This document shows positions 15,208 to 22,334 of a stretch of 40,561 nucleotides of DNA, in pieces (the first letter of the stretch is position 1; the number at the start of each line of letters is the position of its first letter). The DNA comes from Thermoplasmata archaeon. GTDB taxonomy: Archaea > Thermoplasmatota > Thermoplasmata > Lutacidiplasmatales > UBA184. The position numbers were made by a program, and so were the translations under genes. A model generated the notes under the pieces. It worked only from the letters and a program-made list of their open reading frames with translations. It ran no database searches and was not told the DNA's origin. The DNA lies in assembly GCA_027314915.1 (NCBI GenBank), contig DAHUZZ010000017.1:1-40561 (forward strand). The letters are read 5' to 3'.

Positions 15208-15919
15208 GCTCCGCGGTCCCGTCCGGGCGGGCGACCGGCGGGAGGAGCTCGACCGGCCCGATCTCCCCCGTGGACCGGAGATGCGTCCCGCCGCAGGGGC
15301 ACCGGTCCAGCCCCTCGATCTCGATCACCCGGACCGGGTCCACGTGGGGGGGGAGCGGCACGAGGCCGGAGCGCGCCGCGGGATCCCGGTCGTACTCGGC
15401 CCGGGACAGGAACCGGATGGTGACCGGTCGCCCCGCGCGGACCCACTCGTCGAAGTCCGCCCGGGCCTCCCCGAACGGGGACGCTCCGGGCCAGGGCCCG
15501 TCGAGCTCGATGCGGCCCTCGCCCTTCCCGAACTCCGCGTGCCGCGTCCGGAGGCCGGTCCGGGAAAAGATGCGGGCGCTCAGCAGGTGCTGCGCGGTGT
15601 GGCAGCGCATGTGGTCGAAGCGGCGCCCCCAGTCGATCGTCCCGGTCAGCTCCTCGCCGATCCGCGGCAGGGCGCGCTGGAGCGCGTGGCGGTCGAGCCG
15701 GTGGACGACGGCCGTGCCCGATCTCGCCACGTCGACCACCTTCCACTCGGTCCCGTCCCCGCGCCGCAGCACGCCGTGGTCGGCCGGCTGGCCGCCGCCG
15801 ACCGCGTAGAAGAGGGTCCGGTCGAGCACGACGCCCCCCGGCGGGAGCGCGGTCACCCGGGCGGCGAACTCCCGGAGGTAGCCGGACCCTGTCCCGGCCA
15901 GGTACAGCAGCTCGGTCAT
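15161..15919 (-). CDS. alaX: Alanyl-tRNA editing protein AlaX
   Basis: This free-standing editing domain (252 residues from the chosen start) hydrolyses mischarged Ser-tRNA(Ala) and possibly Gly-tRNA(Ala). An N-terminal barrel holds the GGGQPADHG motif. The zinc ligands are CHTAQHLL (His107, His111) and CPCGGTH (Cys209, His213). The size matches AlaX-M, which has the N-terminal domain, rather than the shorter AlaX-S. The ATG at 15919 is preferred over one at 15976, since MTELLYL is the family start and the upstream one lies at the PCNA promoter. The 3' end overlaps the GNAT gene by 47 bp in antisense. Confidence 0.92.
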   Translation of the reverse strand: MTELLYLAGTGSGYLREFAARVTALPPGGVVLDRTLFYAVGGGQPADHGVLRRGDGTEWKVVDVARSGTAVVHRLDRHALQRALPRIGEELTGTIDWGRRFDHMRCHTAQHLLSARIFSRTGLRTRHAEFGKGEGRIELDGPWPGASPFGEARADFDEWVRAGRPVTIRFLSRAEYDRDPAARSGLVPLPPHVDPVRVIEIEGLDRCPCGGTHLRSTGEIGPVELLPPVARPDGTAELRFHLGRGAPPTPTG

Positions 15920-15975
15920 CCCGACGGGCGGATTCTCGCCGACGGATAGGTCGTTCGCCCCTCCGCCTTCCCGCA

Positions 15976-15985
15976 AGTTTTATGG
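15976..15985 (+). promoter_or_regulatory. TATA box of PCNA gene
   Basis: AGTTTTATGG is centred about 39 bp from the PCNA ATG, so transcription should begin near 16006. The complement could serve the divergent alaX as well. Confidence 0.55.
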
Positions 15986-16018
15986 ACGGGGGCTGGGTCA
16001 AGGCCGCAGGTCGTTCGG

Positions 16019-16756
16019 ATGTTCAAGGCCAAGATCAAGATGGAGGTGCTCCGCGAGGCGGTGGAGGTCATCTCGACCCTCGTCTCGGAGGCGAAGCTCT
16101 CCGTCTCGAAGGACGGGATCGAGGTCAAGGCGGTCGACCCGTCCCACGTGGCGATGCTGGTGATGAAGCTCAAGAGCTCCGTCTTCGAGGAGTTCACGGG
16201 CGAGCCCACCGAGATCGGGGTCGACGTCGAGAAGATCAAGGAGGTGCTGAGGCTCTCGAAGCCCGGCGACGTCCTGGACCTCCAGTACGACGGCGGGAAG
16301 AACCGGCTCGTCATCAGCGTCGGGAAGGTGACCCGCCACATGGCGGTCGTCGACCCGGCCGGGATCACCGACCCCAAGATCCCGAACGTCTCGCCCCCGG
16401 GCGCCGTCACGGTCACGATGGAGGAGCTGCGGCAGGGGATCCGCGGCAGCGAGAGCATCAGCGACCACGTCACGCTCATCCTGGAGCCCTCCGGCTTCAC
16501 GATGCACTCCGAGGGGGAGACCGACCGCGTCGACCTCCACCTCACCAAGGAGAGCCTCCCGAAGCTCGAGGTCAAGGAGGCGGTGCGGAGCATGTACCCG
16601 CTCGACTTCTTCTCGAGCATGGTGAAGTCGATCACCTCCTCCGAGGAGGCGACCCTCCACATCGGCAACGAGTACCCGCTCAAGATCGAGTTCGCGCTCG
16701 CCCAGGGACGCGGCGAGGGCCGGTTCCTCCTCGCGCCGCGCGTCGAAGAGGACTAG
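16019..16756 (+). CDS. pcn: DNA polymerase sliding clamp PCNA
   Basis: This 245-residue protein is the archaeal PCNA, a homotrimer ring that holds polymerase, FEN1 and ligase on DNA. The order of elements is right: FKAKIKMEVLREAVEVIS, then KDGIEVKAVDPSHVAM, the interdomain connecting loop around 115-130, SDHVTLI and the closing LEVKEAVRSMYPLDF, with a C-terminal APRVEED that forms part of the PIP-box pocket. Length is normal. It is expressed alone: the thiolase that follows has its own promoter. Confidence 0.97.
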   Translation: MFKAKIKMEVLREAVEVISTLVSEAKLSVSKDGIEVKAVDPSHVAMLVMKLKSSVFEEFTGEPTEIGVDVEKIKEVLRLSKPGDVLDLQYDGGKNRLVISVGKVTRHMAVVDPAGITDPKIPNVSPPGAVTVTMEELRQGIRGSESISDHVTLILEPSGFTMHSEGETDRVDLHLTKESLPKLEVKEAVRSMYPLDFFSSMVKSITSSEEATLHIGNEYPLKIEFALAQGRGEGRFLLAPRVEED

Positions 16757-16774
16757 GCTCCGGCGCCCCCAAGC

Positions 16775-16784
16775 CTCTTAATCC
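16775..16784 (+). promoter_or_regulatory. TATA box of thiolase gene
   Basis: CTCTTAATCC is centred about 26 bp from the GTG at 16805, which predicts a leaderless transcript and supports that start codon. Confidence 0.65.
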
Positions 16785-16804
16785 TAAGCCGGGTCCTCGG
16801 GCCC

Positions 16805-18010
16805 GTGAGCGGCTCCCCCGCCCCCCGGGTCGCGATCCTTTCCGCGGTCCGCACGCCCATCGGGAAGTTCGGGGGACGGCTCAAGCAGACCCCCGCGCCG
16901 GTCCTCGGGGCCGTCGCCGCGCGGGAGGCGCTCGTCCGCGCGCACGTCCCCCCCACCGAGGTCCCCGAGGTGCTCTTCGGGCACGGCATCCAGGCCGGCG
17001 TGGGCCAGAACCCCGCCCGGCAGGTGCTGCGCGCGGTGGGCGTGCCGGACACCTCCGGCGCCACGACGATCAACATGGTCTGCGGCTCGAGCATGAAGGC
17101 GCTCCACCTTGCCTCCGCCGAGATCCGCGCGGGCGACTTCGACCTCCTCCTCGCGGGGGGGATGGAGAGCATGACGAGCGCCCCCTACCTCGTGGGGTCC
17201 CGCGCGCGGTGGGGCCTCAAGTACGGGTCCGAGAGCTTCGAGGACGCGATGCTCCGCGACGCCCTGACCGACGCCTACGGGGAGCACGAGCACATGGGGT
17301 TGACCGGGGAGCGGGTCGCGAAGAAGCTCCACCTCACCCGGGAGGACGTCGACCGCTTCGGGGTCCGGAGCCACCGCGCCGCCTCCCGCGCCATCAGCTC
17401 CGGGATCTTCGCGCGCGAGACCGTGCCCGTGCCGGGCGAGCTCACGGCGACCCGCGAGGGGCTCGCGGTCGACGAGGGACCCCGGGGCGACACCACGATG
17501 GAGGGGCTGGCCCGTCTCCGGCCCTCCTTTCGGCCCGACGGGATCCTGACGGCGGGCAACTCCTCCCAGCTCTCCGACGGCGCCGCGGCCCTGGTCCTGG
17601 CCTCCGAGGAGGAGGCGCGCCGACGCGGGATCGCCCCGCTCGCCTGGATCCACAGCACCGCGGTCTCGGGCGTCGCGCCCGAGGACGTCATGGAGGCCCC
17701 GATCCCGACGGTGAAGGCCCATCTCAAGCGGACCGGGTTCAAGCCCTCCGACTTCGACCGCGTCGAGCACAACGAGGCGTTCGCCTCCGCCTCGCTCGCC
17801 GTCCAGCAGGCGTTCGGCTTCACCGAGGAGCAGTTCAACGTCCACGGGGGCGCCATCGCGCTCGGGCACCCGATCGGGACGAGCGGGGCCCGCATCGTCG
17901 TGACGCTGCTCCACGAGCTCCTCCGTTCCAAGGGGAAGCTCGGCCTCGCCACCCTCTGCATGGGCGGCGGGAACGGGCTCAGCATCATCGTCGACCGCCG
18001 CGACCTCTGA
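16805..18010 (+). CDS. Thiolase (acetyl-CoA C-acyltransferase), bacterial type
   Basis: This 401-residue enzyme joins or splits acyl-CoA and acetyl-CoA. The catalytic residues are complete: Cys93 in NMVCGSSMKA, His355 in GHPIGTSGAR and Cys385 in CMGGGNG. The EHNEAFA and MESMTSAPYL boxes are standard. These motifs follow the classical bacterial/mitochondrial thiolase. The usual archaeal mevalonate thiolase is paired with a DUF35 protein and an HMG-CoA synthase, and neither is here. A role in beta-oxidation or acetoacetyl-CoA formation fits, and mcmA2/meaB elsewhere in the window fit acyl-CoA use. The start is GTG, placed by the TATA box at 16775-16784. Confidence 0.92.
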   Translation: MSGSPAPRVAILSAVRTPIGKFGGRLKQTPAPVLGAVAAREALVRAHVPPTEVPEVLFGHGIQAGVGQNPARQVLRAVGVPDTSGATTINMVCGSSMKALHLASAEIRAGDFDLLLAGGMESMTSAPYLVGSRARWGLKYGSESFEDAMLRDALTDAYGEHEHMGLTGERVAKKLHLTREDVDRFGVRSHRAASRAISSGIFARETVPVPGELTATREGLAVDEGPRGDTTMEGLARLRPSFRPDGILTAGNSSQLSDGAAALVLASEEEARRRGIAPLAWIHSTAVSGVAPEDVMEAPIPTVKAHLKRTGFKPSDFDRVEHNEAFASASLAVQQAFGFTEEQFNVHGGAIALGHPIGTSGARIVVTLLHELLRSKGKLGLATLCMGGGNGLSIIVDRRDL

Positions 18011-18060
18011 GCGGACGCCCCCCCGACGCCACCTTGAACCGTGGGGGCCGATCGGCCCGC

Positions 18061-18363
18061 GTGCCGAGCCGCGGGTGGTACGCACCCGGCCTCGCGCGGC
18101 TCCTCCTCGGCCTCGGGATCACCGTGGCCTACCCCGTCCTGAACGCCTCGCCCGTGCCCGGCCACGGCCCGCCGGGGACGATCTGCACCTGCGCGACCGG
18201 GTCCGCGGGGAGCCCCGATCCGGTGGGGCCGGTCACCGCGGCGACCGGGCTCTTCTGCCTCGGCCTCGCCCACGCCCTGCGGCGGCTCGCTCCGTCGAGG
18301 ACGCCGAGCGGCGGCGACGGCGCCCTCCCGCGGTCGAAACCCCCGCCGCCGCCCCCGGCGTGA
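18061..18363 (+). CDS. Small membrane protein, unknown
   Basis: This 100-residue open frame starts at GTG. It has a helix at about 7-24, an exposed Gly/Pro-rich loop with CTCATG (two cysteines near 47-50), a second helix at about 60-77 and a Pro-rich end. I recognise no family. It lies 51 bp after the thiolase stop and converges with cysS. The evidence is coding-like composition and paired membrane segments. A shadow reading is possible, so confidence is limited. Confidence 0.4.
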   Translation: MPSRGWYAPGLARLLLGLGITVAYPVLNASPVPGHGPPGTICTCATGSAGSPDPVGPVTAATGLFCLGLAHALRRLAPSRTPSGGDGALPRSKPPPPPPA

Positions 18364-18382
18364 GCCGGGCCCCCGGCGGCGT

Positions 18383-19612
18383 CTACTCGGGGATGGGGAG
18401 GATGGAGAGCCCCAGCAGGGCCTCGATCCGCCGAAGCGCCCGTCGGCCCCGCGCCGACTCGCCCCGGCCGAGGTGGGCGGACGCGGCGGCGCCGACCCCC
18501 GCGGCGTAGGCCCGGATCTCGTCGTAGGCCTCGTGCACCGCGAGCCCATCCTCGATGCGGTCGCGGACCAGCTCCGCGAGCCCCTCGAGCCGCTTCACCG
18601 CGAGCGGGCCGCCCGCGCCGGGCTCGACGACCGCCGCGAGGCGCGACCGGACCTCCGACCACTCCGCCGCCGCCTTCTCCGCCGCCGGCTCGCTCCACTC
18701 GAGGCGGCTGTTGTAGGGGGGGTCGAGGAGGTGCCACCGCAGCGCGTCGGGGCCGTAGGCGCGGATCGCCTCGCCGAGCGGCACCAGGTTGCCCCGGGAC
18801 TTCGACATCTTCCGGTGGAGCTGGGTCACGAACCCCGTGTGCAGGAACCGCCGGGAGAAGAGCGAGCCATCGAGGGCGAGCGCGATCTCGTTCTCGGCGT
18901 AGTGGTGGGGGAAGATCAGGTCGGTCCCGCCCCCGTGGAAGCCCACGGGGATGCCCAGGTAACGGTCCGCCATGGCGTAGCACTCGAGGTGCCAGCCCGG
19001 GGCGCCGCGGCCCCAGGGGCTCGTCCACCGCGCGAGCGGGGGCTCCTGGTTCCTCCAGAGGAGGATCTCCCGCGCCCCGTCCTCCCCCGGGCCCGGGTCC
19101 TGGCCCGGCTCGGGGACGATGTGCGCCCGGAAGTCGTCCCCCACCGCGAAGTTCCGTCCGGAGGGGGGCGGCGGGCAGTAGAACCACCCGTCGTCCCGGC
19201 GTTCGACCCGGCCCGTCCGCTCGAGCCGCCGGGCGACGTCGATCATCCGGGGGACGTAGTCGCTCGCGTGCGGCTCGTGGTCCACCGGCAGGACCCGGAG
19301 GGCGTGCATGTCGTGGTGGAACCTCCGCTCCTCCCGGCGGGCGAGCTCGCGCCAGGAGAGGCCGAGCTCCTTCGCGCGCCAGGAGACCTTGTCCTCGTAG
19401 TCGGTGATGTTCCGGACCACGTCGGTCCGCACCCCCCGGTCGTGGAGGACCCGCCGGACGATGTCGAAGTAGGCGTAGGTCCGCCCGTGGCCCACGTGGG
19501 AGGGCGCGTACACCGTCGGCCCGCAGATGTACATCGTGAGCGGCTGGCCCGGCGCGGGCGGCTCGAGGGCGTGGCGCTCGCCGACGAGCGAGTCCCGGAC
19601 GATGAGCGCCAT
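18383..19612 (-). CDS. Cysteinyl-tRNA synthetase-like protein, short form
   Basis: This 409-residue class I synthetase has the CysRS catalytic core. Zinc ligands Cys30, Cys211, His236 and His237/Glu240 occur in CGPTVYAPSHVGHG, PGWHLECYAMA and LIFPHHYAENEIA. The HIGH-like HVGH is at 39-42 and the KMSKS loop HRKMSKSRGN at 267-275. After the loop come only about 135 residues: a helical DALR-like region, then the end at LLGLSILPIPE. The small C-terminal anticodon-binding domain of ordinary CysRS (about 460 residues) appears absent. I saw no continuation in other frames. The alternative is a CysRS-related ligase such as MshC, which also lacks that domain. The ATG at 19612 lies 33 bp from a TATA-like AAAAGGTTAT. 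Confidence 0.85.
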   Translation of the reverse strand: MALIVRDSLVGERHALEPPAPGQPLTMYICGPTVYAPSHVGHGRTYAYFDIVRRVLHDRGVRTDVVRNITDYEDKVSWRAKELGLSWRELARREERRFHHDMHALRVLPVDHEPHASDYVPRMIDVARRLERTGRVERRDDGWFYCPPPPSGRNFAVGDDFRAHIVPEPGQDPGPGEDGAREILLWRNQEPPLARWTSPWGRGAPGWHLECYAMADRYLGIPVGFHGGGTDLIFPHHYAENEIALALDGSLFSRRFLHTGFVTQLHRKMSKSRGNLVPLGEAIRAYGPDALRWHLLDPPYNSRLEWSEPAAEKAAAEWSEVRSRLAAVVEPGAGGPLAVKRLEGLAELVRDRIEDGLAVHEAYDEIRAYAAGVGAAASAHLGRGESARGRRALRRIEALLGLSILPIPE

Positions 19613-19739
19613 GGCCCCCCGGCCGGGGGTCGCGCCGCCATAACCTTTTGTCGGGCGGAGGCGGGCGATGGGGGGTCCCGTCCCCCCGGGGGCTAGCTTC
19701 ATCTCCCCCGCCGGCGCTGGACGGCCGGTCGCCGGGTCC

Positions 19740-19979
19740 ATGGAGTCGGTCTACCTGCTCGTGCTGACCGAGGTCGGCCGTCTCGAGGAGGTGCTCCGCA
19801 AGGTGGAGGCCATCCCCGAGGTCGCCGAGGTCCAGGCGGTGACGGGACCCTTCGACCTGATCGTCAAGGTCCAGGCGCCGCACATCAACCAGGCGCTCGA
19901 CGTGGTGATGCACCGGATCCGCAAGATCCCCGGCATCAAGGGCACCGAGACCCTGGTCCGGGTCGCCGGCCCCACGTAG
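19740..19979 (+). CDS. Stand-alone RAM domain protein (Lrp/AsnC effector domain)
   Basis: This 79-residue protein is the ligand-binding half of Lrp/AsnC regulators without the DNA-binding helix-turn-helix. It reads VYLLVLTEVGRLEEVLRKVE, then VAEVQAVTGPFDLIVKVQA and IRKIPGIKGTETLVRV, which is the beta-alpha-beta-beta-alpha-beta RAM fold. The GPFDLIVKV strand is diagnostic. Stand-alone forms assemble into rings that bind amino acids and may modulate full-length Lrp proteins. The ATG at 19740 is chosen because MESVYLLVL is the usual family start. It is divergent from cysS. Confidence 0.85.
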   Translation: MESVYLLVLTEVGRLEEVLRKVEAIPEVAEVQAVTGPFDLIVKVQAPHINQALDVVMHRIRKIPGIKGTETLVRVAGPT

Positions 19980-20006
19980 GGCCACGGTCCCCCGGGGGCC
20001 CGGCGC

Positions 20007-20948
20007 TCACCCGGGCGGGGGTCCCTTCCGCCAGTCGCGGGCGTACCGCGCGCTGTCCACCAGGACGCGCGAGGCATCGACCGCCCAGCCCGGACCCGGA
20101 AGGTGGTCGGAGTCCCGGAGCGCGGTGCCGAGGGCGAGGATCTCCCCCGATCCCGAGAGGAGCACGACCGGGTCGCCCCGGCCGAACTTCCCCTCGACGG
20201 AGAGGATCCCGCCCGGGGCCAGGTCGGCCCCGTGGGCGATGGCCGAGGCCGCGCTGGCCCGGAGCGTGATCCGGGGGAACTCCTGCCAGACCTCCTTCAT
20301 CGGATGCAACAGCCCGAGGAGCGGCCCCGGCCGGCCCTCCTCGGCCTCGTGGGCCGCGTCGGCGAGGGCCGCGAGGGAGACCGCCTGTGCGTCGGTGAAC
20401 GGCCCGGTGCCGATCCGGCGCAGTTCCGCGAGGTGCCCGCCGACCCCGAGGGCGTCCCCCAGATCGACCGCGAGGCTCCGCACGTAGGTGCCCGAGTCGA
20501 CGACGGTGTCGAGGAGCGCGTTCGGCGGGGCGAACTCGAGGAGCTCGAGCCGGTGGATCGTCCGCACCCGCCGGCGGCGCTTCACCGCCGACCGGACCGG
20601 GGGCGTCTGGAAGATCGGGCCGGTGAACTCCCCGAGGACCCGGTCGAGGTCGGGCCGCGCGACCGGCGCGTGGAAGGTGACCACCCCGACGTACCGCTTC
20701 GGGAAGGCGAGGAGGAGCGGCAGGAGCTTGAGGGAGGGACCGACGCCGATCCAGAGGAGCCCGGAGACGTGCGGGTCGAGCGTCCCGGCGTGGCCCGCGA
20801 GCTTCTGGCGGAGGAGGTCCCGGGCCCAGGCCGTGACCTGGTGGGAGCTCGGCCCCCGGGGCTTGTCGACGAGCAGGAAGGCACCCTCCCGGATCCGGGA
20901 GTCGATCTCGGGGGGGAACGGCGCCCCGGTCGCCGGTTCAGCGGGCAC
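20007..20948 (-). CDS. cbf5: Pseudouridine synthase Cbf5 (TruB family) with PUA domain
   Basis: This 313-residue protein is the catalytic subunit of archaeal H/ACA ribonucleoproteins, which isomerise uridines in rRNA, and can also make Psi55 in tRNA. The catalytic Asp58 is in AGHAGTLDPHVSG. The KRYVGVVTFHAPV, SAVKRRRRVRTIH and DSGTYVRSLAVDLG motifs follow. A PUA domain occupies about 220-300. It is the last gene of the secY operon, a common archaeal place. The start is GTG and overlaps cmk by 11 bp. Confidence 0.94.
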   Translation of the reverse strand: MPAEPATGAPFPPEIDSRIREGAFLLVDKPRGPSSHQVTAWARDLLRQKLAGHAGTLDPHVSGLLWIGVGPSLKLLPLLLAFPKRYVGVVTFHAPVARPDLDRVLGEFTGPIFQTPPVRSAVKRRRRVRTIHRLELLEFAPPNALLDTVVDSGTYVRSLAVDLGDALGVGGHLAELRRIGTGPFTDAQAVSLAALADAAHEAEEGRPGPLLGLLHPMKEVWQEFPRITLRASAASAIAHGADLAPGGILSVEGKFGRGDPVVLLSGSGEILALGTALRDSDHLPGPGWAVDASRVLVDSARYARDWRKGPPPG

Positions 20949-21486
20949 TTCGCGCTCCCTGCTCCTCGAGGAAGCGGCGGAGGATCGCCACCACCTCCTC
21001 GGGGCTCTGGTCGGAGGAGTCGACGAGGAGGTCCGGCCGCTCGCGCTCGAGGTCGAGCCCGTAGAGGTCGCGGTACCGCTGCCGCTCGCTCGCCTCCCGG
21101 GCCCGCATCTTCTCGCCGGCCACCGCGACGCTCACCCCGTCCCGCCGGGCGATCCGGCCCGCGCGGGTCTCGGGGTTCGCGGTGACGGCGAGGTAGTACA
21201 CGGGGATCCCCCGGCGACGGAGCAGCGGTCCCTGGACCCGGCCCTCGAGGAGCCGCCCGGGCGCGGCGGAGTCGGCCATGGCGCGGTCGAGCTCCCGGTC
21301 CACCTCGGGGTGCCCTTCGGCGTACCGCGAGAACTCGACGAGCTCGAGACCCTTCCGGGCCGCCTCGGCGCGGAACCGCTCCCCCGCGCTCACGAGGGCA
21401 AGCCCCATCTCCTCCGCGAGCCGCCGGGCCGCCGTGGTCTTGCCGCTGCCGGGGGGACCCCCCAGCGCGACGACCCGGTCGATCAC
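20938..21486 (-). CDS. cmk: Cytidylate kinase, archaeal type
   Basis: This 182-residue P-loop kinase transfers phosphate from ATP to CMP/dCMP. The P-loop is GGPPGSGKTTAARRL (9-23), followed by LVSAGERFR in the nucleotide-binding helix. The ARRDG lid and RYRDLYGLDL segment are typical of archaeal Cmk, found in many archaea between the DUF106 gene and cbf5. Its GTG start overlaps the DUF106 stop by 4 bp (GTGA) and its 3' end overlaps cbf5, so all four genes should be translated from one message. Confidence 0.92.
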   Translation of the reverse strand: MIDRVVALGGPPGSGKTTAARRLAEEMGLALVSAGERFRAEAARKGLELVEFSRYAEGHPEVDRELDRAMADSAAPGRLLEGRVQGPLLRRRGIPVYYLAVTANPETRAGRIARRDGVSVAVAGEKMRAREASERQRYRDLYGLDLERERPDLLVDSSDQSPEEVVAILRRFLEEQGARSAR

Positions 21487-22331
21487 GCCGCGGCGTCTCC
21501 CGACGGGAGGGCCGTGGCGTCGAGACGGTCGAGCTCCCGCTTGAGGGAGTAGTGCTTGAGGAGCCGGCGGAAGAAGAGCGAGAGGGGGACCGTGTACAGG
21601 CTGAAGACCAGGAACCAGACCTGGATCGGTCCGATGATGGAGTGGAGGAGGTCGATCTGCCCGTTCCCGACGGGCGTGAGGACGCTGCCGCAGCCCACGA
21701 TCGTCGTGATCGGGTTGCAGGTGGCGTGGACGCCCACCTGGAAGCCGGCGGGGTTCGCGAGGAAGAGGTAGATCCAGCTGTACAGCGCGATGACCAGGAA
21801 CCAGGTGATGGCCATCCCCTTGAGCTGGGCGAAGGTCACCTCGGTGGAGAGCCGCTGGAGGGTGAGATTGTGCGGCTGGAGCGCGTCGATCCGGTCCTTC
21901 TTGCCCGAGCGCATCGCCGCCATGGAGACCTTGCGGAGCGCCGCCGACCACTTCTGGACCTTCGCCGCCTTGACCCAGTCGGTCGTGTAGTTGTAGGCGA
22001 CCGCCGTCAGCGCCATCTCGAAGGCGGCGGCGAGGAACATCGTGAACAGGGGGTCGTGGCCGTTGAAGCCGATGAGGGGGCCCAGGAGGAGCCCGAACCC
22101 CTGCGCCACCGAGTAGCGGGTCCCGGTGTCGAAGAGCATGATGATCCCGAGCAGGAAGAGGAAGGTGTAGAGGAAGGTCGAGAGCCGGAACCCCGGGGTC
22201 GCCGGCCGCGGCCGGGCGTCCTCCTGGTCGATCTCGGCGTCGAGCTCCTTCTCCTCCGCCTCCTCCTCGGCCTCCTCCGACGCGTCGGTCGCGGGGGTCG
22301 AGGGGAGCGGCTTCTCGGCCGCGTCCGCCAT
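21483..22331 (-). CDS. DUF106/Ylp1 family membrane insertase (YidC/EMC3-like)
   Basis: This 282-residue protein belongs to the archaeal DUF106 family, part of the Oxa1/YidC/EMC3/TMCO1 superfamily of insertases. An acidic N-terminus (1-45, a run of Glu) precedes a helix at about 50-68. A second helix at about 92-112 is followed by a charged cytoplasmic coiled-coil region (about 115-165: WVKAAKVQKWSAALRKV). Helices at about 170-190 and 225-255 complete the core. A loop with Cys and Gly/Asn between them is probably extracellular. It lies 4 bp before secY ends and probably works with SecYE on membrane proteins. Confidence 0.87.
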   Translation of the reverse strand: MADAAEKPLPSTPATDASEEAEEEAEEKELDAEIDQEDARPRPATPGFRLSTFLYTFLFLLGIIMLFDTGTRYSVAQGFGLLLGPLIGFNGHDPLFTMFLAAAFEMALTAVAYNYTTDWVKAAKVQKWSAALRKVSMAAMRSGKKDRIDALQPHNLTLQRLSTEVTFAQLKGMAITWFLVIALYSWIYLFLANPAGFQVGVHATCNPITTIVGCGSVLTPVGNGQIDLLHSIIGPIQVWFLVFSLYTVPLSLFFRRLLKHYSLKRELDRLDATALPSGDAAA

Positions 22332-22334
22332 GGC

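Noticed and set aside
18383-19612. Confident assignment as MshC (mycothiol ligase).
   Set aside because: Length and the missing C-terminal domain fit, but mycothiol is not known in archaea, no mycothiol genes are present, and the zinc and HIGH/KMSKS boxes equally fit CysRS.
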